Assembly (NCBI RefSeq): GCF_003595175.1
Contig: NZ_CP032419.1
Location: 3,534,001 to 3,598,000, forward strand
DNA: 64,000 bases
Direction of reading: 5' to 3'
Origin: Pseudomonas cavernae
Lineage (GTDB): Bacteria; Pseudomonadota; Gammaproteobacteria; Pseudomonadales; Pseudomonadaceae
Shown here in pieces: positions 31,671 to 40,106 of the stretch. Each line of letters begins with the position of its first letter. Positions within the stretch are counted from its first letter, which is position 1. The notes beneath the pieces were generated by a model. The model was not told where the DNA came from. It ran no database searches and saw only the letters and a list, made by a program, of their open reading frames with translations. The translations under genes were made by a program, and so were the position numbers.

Positions 31671-32935
31671 CCCCGACCATGCACAAACCGCTCAAGACCG
31701 CGTTTTTCAGCGCCCTGCTGGTACTCGCGGTAGCCTACCCGGTACTCGGCCTGAAACTGACCACGGTCGGCATCCGCCTGCAAGTCCATGGCGCCAGCGC
31801 CGCCACCCTGTGGACCATCGCCGCCTGCGCGGTGGCGATGTTCATCTGGCAGCTGCTGCGCGAGCGCCTGGCGGCCAGTTGGAAGGCCGCACCCAACCTG
31901 CCAGGCATCCCGGCCGGGGTCAGCCACAAGCTGACGCTGCCGTCGACCCAGCGCTGGATCATCTTCGGTTTGATCGTCGTCGCCCTGGCCTGGCCGTTCT
32001 TCGGCTCGCGCGGCGCGGTGGACATCGCCACCCTGGTGCTGATCTACGTGCTGCTCGGCATCGGCCTGAATATCGTGGTCGGCCTCGCCGGTCTGCTCGA
32101 CCTCGGCTATGTCGGCTTCTACGCCGTCGGCGCCTATACCTATGGCCTGCTCTCGCACTACTACGGCCTGGGCTTCTGGATCTGCCTGCCGATCGCCGGG
32201 CTGATGGCCGCGTTCTTCGGCTTCATCCTCGGCTTCCCGGTGCTGCGCCTGCGTGGCGACTACCTGGCCATCGTCACCCTCGGCTTCGGCGAGATCATCC
32301 GCATCCTGCTGCGCAACATGACCGAGCTGACCGGCGGCCCCAACGGCATCAGCAACATCGACAAGCCGTCGCTGTTCGGCCTCAGCTTCGAGCGCGTCGC
32401 CACCGACGGCATGCAGACCTTCCACGAGTTCTTCGGCCTGCCATACAACTCGATCAACAAGGTGATCTACCTCTACCTGATCGCCCTGCTGCTGTCGCTG
32501 CTGGCGCTGTTCGTGATCAACCGCCTGATGCGCATGCCGATCGGCCGCGCCTGGGAAGCGCTGCGCGAAGATGAAATCGCCTGCCGCGCCCTCGGCCTCA
32601 ACCCCACCGTGATCAAGCTCACCGCCTTCACCCTGGGTGCCAGCTTCGCCGGTTTCGCCGGCAGCTTCTTCGCCGCGCGCCAGGGCCTGATCACCCCGGA
32701 GTCGTTCACCTTTATCGAGTCGGCGATCATCCTCGCCATCGTCGTCGCCGGGGGCATGGGCTCGCAGTTGGGGGTGATCCTCGCCGCCATTGTGCTGACC
32801 CTGCTGCCGGAGCTGACCCGCGAGTTCAGCGAGTACCGCATGCTGATCTTCGGCGCCCTGATGGTGCTGATGATGATCTGGCGTCCGCAGGGCCTGCTGC
32901 CCATGCAACGCCCGCACCTGGAGTTGAAACCATGA
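31667..32935 (+). CDS. braE: branched-chain amino acid ABC transporter permease BraE (LivM)
   Basis: 422 residues. An N-terminal part of about 120 residues with two hydrophobic segments precedes the LivM permease core: [54 protein letters not shown], and the EAA loop [20 protein letters not shown]. The long N-terminus is normal for the Pseudomonas protein. Overlaps braD upstream and braF downstream (ATGA both times), so the unit is tightly coupled. Confidence 0.95.
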
Positions 32936-33699
32936 GCCGCCCGATTCTTGAGGTGAGCGGCCTGACCATGCGCTTCGGCGGCCTGCTGGCCGTCAATGGC
33001 GTGAGTCTGTCCGTGCAGGAAAAACAAGTGGTGTCGATGATCGGCCCGAACGGCGCCGGCAAGACCACCGTATTCAACTGCCTGACCGGCTTCTACCAGC
33101 CGACCGCGGGCAACATCCTGCTCGATGGCGAGGCGATCCAGGGCCTGCCCGGCCACAAGATCGCCCACAAGGGCGTGGTACGGACCTTCCAGAACGTGCG
33201 CCTGTTCAAGGACATGACCGCGGTGGAAAACCTGCTGGTGGCTCAGCATCGCCACCTGAACACCAACTTCCTCGCCGGCCTGTTCAAGACCCCGGGCTTT
33301 CGCAAGAGCGAGCGCGCGGCCATGGAGTACGCCGCGCACTGGCTGGAACAGGTCAACCTCACCGAGGTCGCCAACCGCCCCGCCGGCACCCTCGCCTACG
33401 GCCAGCAACGCCGTCTGGAAATCGCCCGCTGCATGATGACCCGGCCGCGCCTGCTGATGCTCGACGAGCCGGCCGCCGGCCTCAACCCGCGCGAGACCGA
33501 GAACCTCAAGCAGCTGATCGCCCTGCTGCGCGACCAGTACAACGTCACCGTGCTGCTGATCGAGCACGACATGAAGCTGGTGATGAGCATTTCCGACCAC
33601 ATCGTGGTGATCAACCAGGGCGCGCCCCTGGCCGCCGGCACCCCGGAGCAGATCCGCGGCAACCCGGACGTGATCAAAGCCTACCTGGGAGAAGCCTGA
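32932..33699 (+). CDS. braF: branched-chain amino acid ABC transporter ATP-binding protein BraF (LivG)
   Basis: 255 residues with a single ABC ATPase domain: Walker [10 protein letters not shown]-loop RTFQNVRLF, signature [14 protein letters not shown], Walker [13 protein letters not shown] and H-loop IEHDMKLVM. The signature has A-Y-G-Q in place of LSGGQ, as is usual in LivG. Works as a heterodimer with BraG to drive uptake. Overlaps braE by four bases and braG by one (TGATG). Confidence 0.95.
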   Translation: MSRPILEVSGLTMRFGGLLAVNGVSLSVQEKQVVSMIGPNGAGKTTVFNCLTGFYQPTAGNILLDGEAIQGLPGHKIAHKGVVRTFQNVRLFKDMTAVENLLVAQHRHLNTNFLAGLFKTPGFRKSERAAMEYAAHWLEQVNLTEVANRPAGTLAYGQQRRLEIARCMMTRPRLLMLDEPAAGLNPRETENLKQLIALLRDQYNVTVLLIEHDMKLVMSISDHIVVINQGAPLAAGTPEQIRGNPDVIKAYLGEA

Positions 33700-34400
33700 T
33701 GCTGACGTTCGACAAGGTTTCCACCTTCTACGGCAAGATCCAGGCGCTGCATGACGTCAGCCTGGAAGTCCGCCAGGGCGAGATCGTCACCCTGATCGGT
33801 GCCAACGGTGCCGGCAAGTCGACCCTGCTGATGACCCTGTGCGGTTCGCCGCGCGCGGCCAGCGGCAGCATCCGCTATGAAGGTGATGAATTGGTCGGTC
33901 TGGACACCTGCGACATCATGCGCAAGAGCATCGCGGTGGTGCCGGAAGGCCGCCGCGTGTTCGCCCGCCTGACCGTCGAGGAAAACCTGGCCATGGGCGG
34001 CTTCTTCACCGACAAGACCGGCTACCAGGAGCAGCTGGACAAGGTGCTGCAGCTGTTCCCGCGCCTCAAGGAACGTTTCGAGCAGCGCGCCGGCACCATG
34101 TCCGGTGGCGAACAGCAGATGCTCGCCATCGGCCGCGCGCTGATGAGCAAGCCGAAGATGTTGCTGCTCGACGAGCCGTCGCTGGGCCTGGCGCCGATCA
34201 TCATCCAGCAGATCTTCGACATCATCGAACAGCTGCGCCGCGACGGGGTGACGGTGTTCCTGGTCGAACAGAACGCCAACCAGGCACTCAAGCTGGCCGA
34301 CCGTGCCTACGTGCTGGAAAACGGCCGGGTGGTCATGCAGGGCAGTGGCGAAGCCTTACTCAGCGATCCCAAGGTGCGCGACGCCTACCTCGGCGGCTAA
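33699..34400 (+). CDS. braG: branched-chain amino acid ABC transporter ATP-binding protein BraG (LivF)
   Basis: 233 residues: Walker A GANGAGKST, Q-loop VVPEGRRVF, signature MSGGEQQMLAIGRAL, Walker B MLLLDEPSLGLAP and H-loop VEQNANQAL, all as in LivF. Partner of BraF. Last gene of the operon, followed by a strong terminator at 34417-34459 that insulates it from the bufferin operon. Confidence 0.95.
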   Translation: MLTFDKVSTFYGKIQALHDVSLEVRQGEIVTLIGANGAGKSTLLMTLCGSPRAASGSIRYEGDELVGLDTCDIMRKSIAVVPEGRRVFARLTVEENLAMGGFFTDKTGYQEQLDKVLQLFPRLKERFEQRAGTMSGGEQQMLAIGRALMSKPKMLLLDEPSLGLAPIIIQQIFDIIEQLRRDGVTVFLVEQNANQALKLADRAYVLENGRVVMQGSGEALLSDPKVRDAYLGG

Positions 34401-34416
34401 GTCGCCAACCTCGGCC

Positions 34417-34459
34417 AACAAAAAGCCCCACTCGGTTCGCCAAGCGGGGCTTTTTGTTG
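34417..34459 (+). terminator. Rho-independent terminator of braCDEFG
   Basis: Long stem CAACAAAAAGCCCC / GGGGCTTTTTGTTG with an inner loop, U tract within the stem; can work in both directions. Confidence 0.9.
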
Positions 34460-34729
34460 GGTGCCTGGCCATATCGCACCGCGGGCGGCCCAGGGCTGTC
34501 TCAGCAAACCTGCACGGCATGGGGCGGCAAGCGATTCGAGCATGCTCCATAATCTTCACGCGCCCGTGTAACAAAGCTGACCGGGCCCTCTCCAATCGAT
34601 AGGTGCGTTACATGACGTCGGCTCCGGTCGGCGCAGCAGTGCATCCACCCGGGTCCAGGTTGTGGCGAAGTAGCCACCCCGTGCGCCATCAGCCTGCCCC
34701 CTCCCTCTTCGCAAGCAGGAGAACACCAG
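34460..34729 (+). promoter_or_regulatory. upstream region of the bufferin operon
   Basis: 270 bases with no supported gene. GTAACA at 34567-34572, inside TGTGTAACAAAG, resembles the -35 box used by many ECF sigma factors, but I find no matching -10 at the right distance. GTGCGTTACATGACG at about 34604 gives a second GTTAC in the other direction. An AGGAGA ribosome site precedes the first gene. No sigma or anti-sigma gene lies nearby. Confidence 0.35.
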
Positions 34730-35032
34730 ATGAACACCACCACCGCGCTCCACGCCGCAGCCCTGGCCCTGGCCCTCGGCAGCGCCCTGAGCATCGCCGC
34801 TGCCCCACTCACCGCCCAGGCGGCCGCCGATGACGAGAAGTGTTTCGGCGTGGCGCTCAAGGGCAAAAACGACTGCGCCGCCGGCGCCGGCACTACCTGC
34901 GCCGGCACCGCGAAAAAGGACTATCAGGGTAACTCCTGGAAGCTGGTGCCCAAGGGCACTTGCGAAAAGACCGCCTCGCCGACGTCGCCGACCGGTTACG
35001 GCCAGCTCCAGGCCTACAAGGAAAAGGCCTGA
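34730..35032 (+). CDS. bufA1: bufferin-type precursor peptide, DUF2282 (BufA1)
   Basis: 100 residues. Sec signal peptide (residues 1-31, ending LTAQA), then a short core with four Cys at 38, 49, 57 and 78 in the DUF2282 pattern [27 protein letters not shown] and [13 protein letters not shown]. In bufferins, ribosomal peptides first characterised in Caulobacter, a DUF692 enzyme converts core Cys to thiooxazole-type rings and the product binds copper. The next three genes encode that enzyme, its partner and a DoxX protein, so the assignment is strong from context. AGGAGAACACCAG precedes the ATG. A 22-residue tail ([20 protein letters not shown]) follows the last Cys. Confidence 0.9.
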   Translation: MNTTTALHAAALALALGSALSIAAAPLTAQAAADDEKCFGVALKGKNDCAAGAGTTCAGTAKKDYQGNSWKLVPKGTCEKTASPTSPTGYGQLQAYKEKA

Positions 35033-35056
35033 CCAGCCCGCGCCCAGGTGCTGACG

Positions 35057-35950
35057 ATGAAGCTGGATCGGCCGTCCTCCCCCCTGCATCGCGGCGCCCC
35101 CGCGTGCGCGGCACAACTGCCCGCACGCGCCGGGCTGGGGCTCAAGTCCCAGCATTTCAGCGACATCCTCGCAACCGCGGCCGACATCGGCTTCTTTGAA
35201 ATCCATGCGGAGAACTACATGGTGGAAGGCGGCCCCTTCCACCACTTCCTCGGCCTGATCCGCGAGCGCTATCCGCTGTCCGTGCACGGTGTCGGCCTGT
35301 CCATTGGTGCCGAAGGTCCGCTGGATGAAGGCCATCTGGAGCGTCTCGCCCAGCTGCTCGAGCGCTATGAACCGCAGACGTTTTCCGAGCATCTGGCCTG
35401 GTCCAGCCATGGCGATCTGTTTCTCAATGACCTGCTGCCCGTCGCTTACGATGAGGCCACGCTGACCCGCGTCTGCGAGCATATCGACCAGATCCAGACC
35501 CGCCTGCAACGCCCCATGCTGCTGGAGAACCCCGCCACCTATGTCGAGTTCGCCGGCTCGAGCATGGATGAGGCGAGCTTTATCAGCGAGACCGTCCGGC
35601 GCACCGGCTGCGGCCTGCTGCTCGACGTCAGTAACGCCTATGTGTCCAGCATCAACCACCACCGCGATGCTTACGCCTACATCCGCGCCCTGCCCCTGAG
35701 CGCCGTGGGTGAGATACATTTGGCCGGCTTCGCCGAAGATGTCGACGGCGCCGGCGACCGTCTGCTGATCGACAGCCATGGCGCCGCGGTCGATGACGCG
35801 GTGTGGACACTCTACGCCCAGGTATTGCAACTGCTCGGGCCGACTCCCACGCTGCTCGAACGCGACAACCAGGTGCCCGCCTTGGCTGTTCTGCTCGCCG
35901 AGGCGCGCCAAGCCGAGCGTCTGCTGCACGCATCAAAGGTGCCGCTATGA
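35057..35950 (+). CDS. bufB1: MNIO-family (DUF692) peptide-modifying enzyme BufB
   Basis: 297 residues, TIM-barrel multinuclear non-heme iron oxidase, relative of MbnB. Candidate metal ligands appear in family order: His77 (SVHGVG), Glu111/His112 (FSEHLAW), Glu157 (LLENPATY), Asp190/Asn193 (LLLDVSNAY), His221 (EIHLAGF), Asp239 and His241 (IDSHGAAV), and Glu269 (LLERDNQVP). Such enzymes use iron and oxygen to modify peptide cysteines. The opening GLGLKSQHF...FFEIHAENYM is typical. ATG at 35057 chosen; a GTG at 35048 is possible. Sits 24 bases after the precursor gene and overlaps the DUF2063 gene by four bases. Confidence 0.9.
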   Translation: MKLDRPSSPLHRGAPACAAQLPARAGLGLKSQHFSDILATAADIGFFEIHAENYMVEGGPFHHFLGLIRERYPLSVHGVGLSIGAEGPLDEGHLERLAQLLERYEPQTFSEHLAWSSHGDLFLNDLLPVAYDEATLTRVCEHIDQIQTRLQRPMLLENPATYVEFAGSSMDEASFISETVRRTGCGLLLDVSNAYVSSINHHRDAYAYIRALPLSAVGEIHLAGFAEDVDGAGDRLLIDSHGAAVDDAVWTLYAQVLQLLGPTPTLLERDNQVPALAVLLAEARQAERLLHASKVPL

Positions 35951-36735
35951 ACAGCCAGTCCGCCTTCGCCGCCGCGCTGCTCGACCCCGCGCGCCCTTGC
36001 CCGAGTGACCTGAAGACCTGGAACGGCTCGGACCCGGCCAGCCGCTTCGCGGTGTATCGCAACAACGTCTTCAACTCGCTGATCGACGCCCTGGCGGACA
36101 GCTATCCGGTGGTCCACGAACTGGTCGGCGAGGCGTTCTTTCGCGCCATGGCCCATGCCTATGTGCACAGCCATCCGCCGCGCTCGCGCCTGCTGGTCGG
36201 CTATGGCGAACACTTTGCGCCCTTCATCGAAGGCTTCGCGCCCGCCTGCAGCCTGCCCTATCTCGCCGACGTGGCGCGCCTCGAAGCGCTGCGGGTGCAG
36301 GCCTACCATGCCGCCGACCAGATGCCGTTGGCGACCCAGGCGATTGCCGCCGCGTTGACCAGGCCGGAAGGCCTGGGTGAGCTGGTGCTGCGCTTGCACC
36401 CCTCGCTTGGCCTGCTCGATTCGCCCTTTGCGGTGGTCTCACTCTGGGCCGCCCATCAGGGCGAGTTGGCGCTCGAGACAGTCGATCCCCTGCAGGCGGA
36501 AAACGCCCTGGTGCTGCGCCATGATCTGCAGGTCGAGGTCAGCCGCGTATCGAATGGCAGCGCGCAATTCATCCGCGGCCTGCAACAGGGCCTGCCGCTT
36601 GGGCTCGCCGCCGGCCAGGGACAAAGCGCCGAGACTAGCTTCGACCTGAGCGCCTGCCTGGCCCTGCTGATCCGCGCGGGTGCCATCACCGGGTTGCACC
36701 CATCACCCCCAAGCACCCCAAAGGCACCGCTATGA
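35947..36735 (+). CDS. bufC1: DUF2063-family partner protein BufC
   Basis: 262 residues. The N-terminal DUF2063 domain is recognisable (FAAALLDPARPCPSDLKTWNG, then RFAVYRNNVFNSLIDALADSYPVV and LVGEAFFRAMAHAYVHSHPPRS, and LPYLADVARLEALRVQAYHA). The family acts with DUF692 enzymes, probably to recognise the leader or precursor, as MbnC does with MbnB. The C-terminal part (FAVVSLWAAHQGELALETVD) completes the usual length. ATG at 35947 overlaps the bufB stop (ATGA). The open frame reaches back to 35803 only as an overlap of bufB. Confidence 0.88.
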   Translation: MNSQSAFAAALLDPARPCPSDLKTWNGSDPASRFAVYRNNVFNSLIDALADSYPVVHELVGEAFFRAMAHAYVHSHPPRSRLLVGYGEHFAPFIEGFAPACSLPYLADVARLEALRVQAYHAADQMPLATQAIAAALTRPEGLGELVLRLHPSLGLLDSPFAVVSLWAAHQGELALETVDPLQAENALVLRHDLQVEVSRVSNGSAQFIRGLQQGLPLGLAAGQGQSAETSFDLSACLALLIRAGAITGLHPSPPSTPKAPL

Positions 36736-37241
36736 ACGCTCCTGCACGGCTAGCACATGCTGGCTTTCCCGTCCGCCTGATCGGCGCCTGCATCGACCTG
36801 TGCCAGCGTATCCCGCACAGCCTTATCGCGGTCCTTGGGCGCTTCGCCATTGCCGCGGTGTTCTGGAAGTCCGGGCAAACCAAGATCGAAGGCCTGGCCA
36901 TCGACCTGGTGTCCGGAACCTTCGAGCTGGGGGTACCGCGGCTGGCCGATTCCACCATTCCCTTGTTTGCCAGCGAGTACCAGGTCCCCCTGCTGTCGCC
37001 CGAGCTGGCGGCGCATCTCGCGGCGTTCAGCGAGCACTTCTTTCCCGTGCTGATCCTGTTCGGCTTGGCCACGCGCTTCTCGGCGCTGGCCCTGCTCGGT
37101 ATGACGCTGACGATCCAGCTCTTCGTCTATCCGGACGCCTACCCGACCCATGGCACCTGGGCTGCCGTGCTGCTCTATCTGGTCGCCCGCGGGCCGGGAG
37201 TCATGTCTATCGATCAGCTGATCGCCAGGCACTACCGCTGA
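36732..37241 (+). CDS. DoxX-family membrane protein of the bufferin operon
   Basis: 169 residues, four predicted transmembrane helices. DoxX signature GRFAIAAVFWKSGQTKIEG early, FPVLILFGLATRFSALALLGM in the middle, and a final helix AAVLLYLVARGPG. DoxX proteins often end DUF2282-DUF692-DUF2063 operons, where they may handle electrons or redox partners for the oxidase. Overlaps the DUF2063 stop by four bases. A weak GAGCAAGCGCTGCTCGCGATGCTC hairpin about 20 bases downstream may end the transcript. Confidence 0.88.
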   Translation: MNAPARLAHAGFPVRLIGACIDLCQRIPHSLIAVLGRFAIAAVFWKSGQTKIEGLAIDLVSGTFELGVPRLADSTIPLFASEYQVPLLSPELAAHLAAFSEHFFPVLILFGLATRFSALALLGMTLTIQLFVYPDAYPTHGTWAAVLLYLVARGPGVMSIDQLIARHYR

Positions 37242-37300
37242 CGCGCTGTCCATGTTGGAGCAAGCGCTGCTCGCGATGCTCCTCTGCCTGCCGCTCGCGC

Positions 37301-38209
37301 CTACAAGCCATCCAGCGCCCGTTGGCCCTGTTCGAACCAGACCAGCAGGTAATCCGCCAACACCTGCGTGCGCCTGGGCAGCCCACCCTGATAAGGATGC
37401 ACCAGAAACATCGGGGTGCTGCGCGCCTGATATCCGCGTAGCAACCAGACCAGACTGCCGTCGGCCAGTTCGCGGTGCAGCATGTAAGACGGCAGCCGGG
37501 CGATCCCAGCGCCAGCCAGCGCCGCCTTCTTCAGCAGGCTGTAGTGATTGCTCGCCAGGGACCCCGTCACCCGCACCCGAAACAGTTCGTGCTGGCGGTG
37601 GTACAGCCACTCCTCAGGGCCGCTGTAGTGGCTGTTCAACAAACAGACGTGCGTGCTCAGCTCCTCTGGCTGCAGCGGCTCACCGTGTTGCTGCAAATAG
37701 CCGGGGCTAGCGCAGGTCAGCTCCTGCATGGAGAACAACGGCCGCGCCACCAACCGATCATCCGTCTGCATACCAGTGCGAATCGCCAGATCGAAGCCAT
37801 CGGCCAGCAGATCGCGATAACCATTGTTCAGCTCCAGCTCGATCCGCACCTGGGGATAACGCTGGGAAAAATCCCGCTGCAACGCATCGAAGAAGGTCTC
37901 GCCTAGGGATACCGGCACCGTGATCCGCACCGTACCAGCCGCCTCATCCTTGAGCCGCGCCAGGGTCTGCCGTGCGCGCGTGGCTTGGGCGGCCAGCGCC
38001 TGGGCCTCCGGCAGCAGCGCGGCGCCGGCGGCGGTCAAGGAAAGCCGGCGCGTGGTGCGGTGCAGCAGGGTCATGCCCAGCCCTTGCTCCAACAGGCGGA
38101 TACGCTTGGACAACTGCCCCTTGCTGCAACCCAGACGCTCGGCGGCACGAGTAAAGCTGCCGGCCTCGAGCAGCGTGGCAAAGGCCGCCAGATCATCCAT
38201 CTCGCTCAA
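37301..38209 (-). CDS. LysR-family transcriptional regulator
   Basis: 302 residues. Winged helix MSEMDDLAAFATLLEAGSFT, AAERLGCSKGQLSKRIRLLE and LLHRTTRRLSLTAAG, then the effector domain from about residue 92 (GTVRITVPVSLGETFF...DGFDLAIRTG...ELADGSLVWLL). It belongs to the large group related to CrgA/AphB. Divergent from the atypical SDR gene at 38316 with a 106-base gap, so it most likely controls that gene and itself. Not obviously linked to the bufferin operon, with which it converges. Confidence 0.92.
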   Translation of the reverse strand: MSEMDDLAAFATLLEAGSFTRAAERLGCSKGQLSKRIRLLEQGLGMTLLHRTTRRLSLTAAGAALLPEAQALAAQATRARQTLARLKDEAAGTVRITVPVSLGETFFDALQRDFSQRYPQVRIELELNNGYRDLLADGFDLAIRTGMQTDDRLVARPLFSMQELTCASPGYLQQHGEPLQPEELSTHVCLLNSHYSGPEEWLYHRQHELFRVRVTGSLASNHYSLLKKAALAGAGIARLPSYMLHRELADGSLVWLLRGYQARSTPMFLVHPYQGGLPRRTQVLADYLLVWFEQGQRALDGL

Positions 38210-38315
38210 GACTGTTTCCTATTGAGAACCAAAGGTTTCCGATTAGCCTAATTATCGGCCACAGATCGCACTCTACACTGAACCCGTCGTAATCACTTTT
38301 TTCAGGAGCATTTCC

Positions 38316-38915
38316 ATGAAAGTCCTTTTGATCGGCGCCAGTGGCACCATCGGCAGAGCTATCGACTACGAGCTGAAAGACCGCCACGAAATCATTCGGG
38401 TCGGCCACTCCAGCGGCGACTACCAGGTGAATATCACCGACAGCCAGTCCATCCGCGCCCTCTTCGAGAAAGTCGGAAGCTTCGATGCACTGGTCAGCGC
38501 CGTCGGCAAGCTGCACTTCGGCGCACTGGCAGAAATGACCGAAAAAGAATATGCCCTCGGCCTCAAAGACAAACTGATGGGCCAGGTCAACCTGCTGCTG
38601 ATCGGCCGCGAGTTCATCAGTGATGGCGGCTCCTTCACCCTGACCTCCGGCATCCTCAGCGACGACCCGATCCGCGCCGGCAGTTCGGCGAGCATGGTCA
38701 ACGCCGCCGTCAACGGCTTCGTCCGTGGCGCCGCGATCGAGCTGCCACGGGGTCTGCGGGTCAACGCGGTGAGCCCGACTGTACTGGTCGAATCGATGGG
38801 CAGCTATGCGCCATTCTTCCGCGGCTTCAAACCGGTGCCTGCAGCGGAGGTGGCGCTGGCTTACGCGAAAAGCGTGGAAGGCGCCCAGACCGGACAGGTC
38901 TACCGCGTCGGCTGA
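38316..38915 (+). CDS. atypical short-chain dehydrogenase (199 residues)
   Basis: Short SDR with an N-terminal GASGTIG cofactor motif (residues 7-13), GHSSGDYQVNITD and a middle part KEYALGLKDKLMGQVNLLL. The usual YxxxK is not visible: after the Ser-containing strand (FTLTSGIL) the expected Tyr region reads SSASMVNAAVNGFV. This matches a known compact branch of short-chain dehydrogenases in which the Tyr is missing, so catalytic activity may be altered. AGGAG lies 7 bases before the ATG. Target of the divergent LysR gene by position. Its stop codon directly abuts that of the next gene on the other strand (TGATCA). Confidence 0.88.
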   Translation: MKVLLIGASGTIGRAIDYELKDRHEIIRVGHSSGDYQVNITDSQSIRALFEKVGSFDALVSAVGKLHFGALAEMTEKEYALGLKDKLMGQVNLLLIGREFISDGGSFTLTSGILSDDPIRAGSSASMVNAAVNGFVRGAAIELPRGLRVNAVSPTVLVESMGSYAPFFRGFKPVPAAEVALAYAKSVEGAQTGQVYRVG

Positions 38916-39317
38916 TCAGCTCTTGCGCTCGCCGGCATAACAGACCGGCGAGCTCGCAGGCTGCTGACGATCCAGCTCCTCCTCGAGAAACTCCTCCAGT
39001 ACCCGGGCATTGTTGAGCTGCTCCTCGCGGGCGGCGAACAGCAGGGTCAGGGTGCCGCTGCGCGCCTTGTCCAGCAGCGCCCACCAGTGCTCGGGATGCG
39101 CCGCCAGCTCGCCGCGGTAGAGCAGGCGGAATTCCTCGAAACGCTCGGCCGCGTGGTGGAAGGCCTTGCGCAGCTCGGCCGAAGGCGCCAACTCGCGCAG
39201 CCAGGCATCCAGCCGCAGGCTTTCCTTCTTGCAGCCGCGTGGCCACAGGCGATCGACCAGCACGCGATAGCCGTCGTCGCCTGCCACCGCTGCATAGACA
39301 CGCTTGCACCGAATCAT
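38916..39317 (-). CDS. DUF488-family protein
   Basis: 133 residues. Starts MIRCKRVYAAVAGDDGYRVL and shows VDRLWPRGCKKESLRLDAWLRELAPS, split here before the AFHHAAERFEEFRLLYRGEL segment, and LTLLFAAREEQLNNARVLEEFL. The VDRLWPRG motif identifies DUF488 (YeaO-like) proteins, of unknown function. GGAGG lies 6 bases before the ATG at 39317; the open frame continues upstream without similarity. Convergent with the SDR gene, with no base between the stop codons. Confidence 0.88.
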   Translation of the reverse strand: MIRCKRVYAAVAGDDGYRVLVDRLWPRGCKKESLRLDAWLRELAPSAELRKAFHHAAERFEEFRLLYRGELAAHPEHWWALLDKARSGTLTLLFAAREEQLNNARVLEEFLEEELDRQQPASSPVCYAGERKS

Positions 39318-39385
39318 CCGCACCTCCGCCCTTGAGATCGACCCACGCCGTGGGTAACGTGGCCGCACTTGTCAGGAGACTCTCC

Positions 39386-40057
39386 ATGCGTGCCGCCCGT
39401 CCTTTAGTGTTTGCCCTGTTGCCGCTTCTCGCCAGCTGCCAGGTGTTCCACCAACAATCCGACTCGGCGACCAGCATTCCCATCCGCCTGCAGGGCGAGC
39501 TGAGCGTCAAGGCCGGTCAGTTGCTGTTCAGCCCGTGCCAGGAACAGCGCCAGCTGAGCATCAGCAACGACGGCAGCACCAGCCTCGCCCGTGACGCCGC
39601 CGAACTGCTGAAAGATGGCCCTGACCCATTGTTCGCCGACCTGCAGGGCCGACCAGCCGCCAGCCCGACGGCCGGCAGCGACGGCCAGTTGAGCCTGACC
39701 CAGGTCTACCGGGTACAACGCGAGGGGCACGACTGCGACGATCCCAATTTCAAGCGCCTGACCCTGCGCGCCGGCGGCCATGAGCCGGACTGGAGCGTCA
39801 GCGTCAGCGCCAAGGGTCTGCTGCTCGAACGTTCGGGCCAGGAGTCCCTGGCGCTACCCTATGTCGAGGAGCAATTGCCGGAAGGCCGCTTCAACCTCAC
39901 CAGCGAAGCCAACGGCGAGCGTTTGGAGCTCTGGGTGGCACCGCAGCGCTGCGTGGACGGAATGAGCGGCGCGGTGCAGCACCTGGCCGCCGAGTTGCGC
40001 CTGAACGGCAAGGTGCAACGCGGCTGCGCCTATTTCGGTGGCCTGCGCAGCAACTGA
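39386..40057 (+). CDS. COG3650-like lipoprotein
   Basis: 223 residues. Lipobox LLPLLASC near residue 18 places it in the envelope. The body contains GELSVKAGQLLFSPCQEQRQ, a DCDDPNFKRL segment and a C-terminal CVDGMSGAVQHLAAELRLNG followed by GCAYFGG. The repeated CxxxMSG...GCAYFG end is typical of COG3650 / META-like lipoproteins, whose function is not known. AGGAGA lies 7 bases before the ATG at 39386. The IS110 element begins 38 bases after the stop, so any original terminator may be displaced. Confidence 0.8.
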   Translation: MRAARPLVFALLPLLASCQVFHQQSDSATSIPIRLQGELSVKAGQLLFSPCQEQRQLSISNDGSTSLARDAAELLKDGPDPLFADLQGRPAASPTAGSDGQLSLTQVYRVQREGHDCDDPNFKRLTLRAGGHEPDWSVSVSAKGLLLERSGQESLALPYVEEQLPEGRFNLTSEANGERLELWVAPQRCVDGMSGAVQHLAAELRLNGKVQRGCAYFGGLRSN

Positions 40058-40106
40058 TCCAGGTTCGCCTCCCCCTGCGACAGATTCGTAGATACCGTAT
40101 TGTCAC

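Noticed and set aside
34603..34833. 76-codon frame overlapping bufA1
   Set aside because: Out of frame with the precursor, no ribosome site, no recognisable features.
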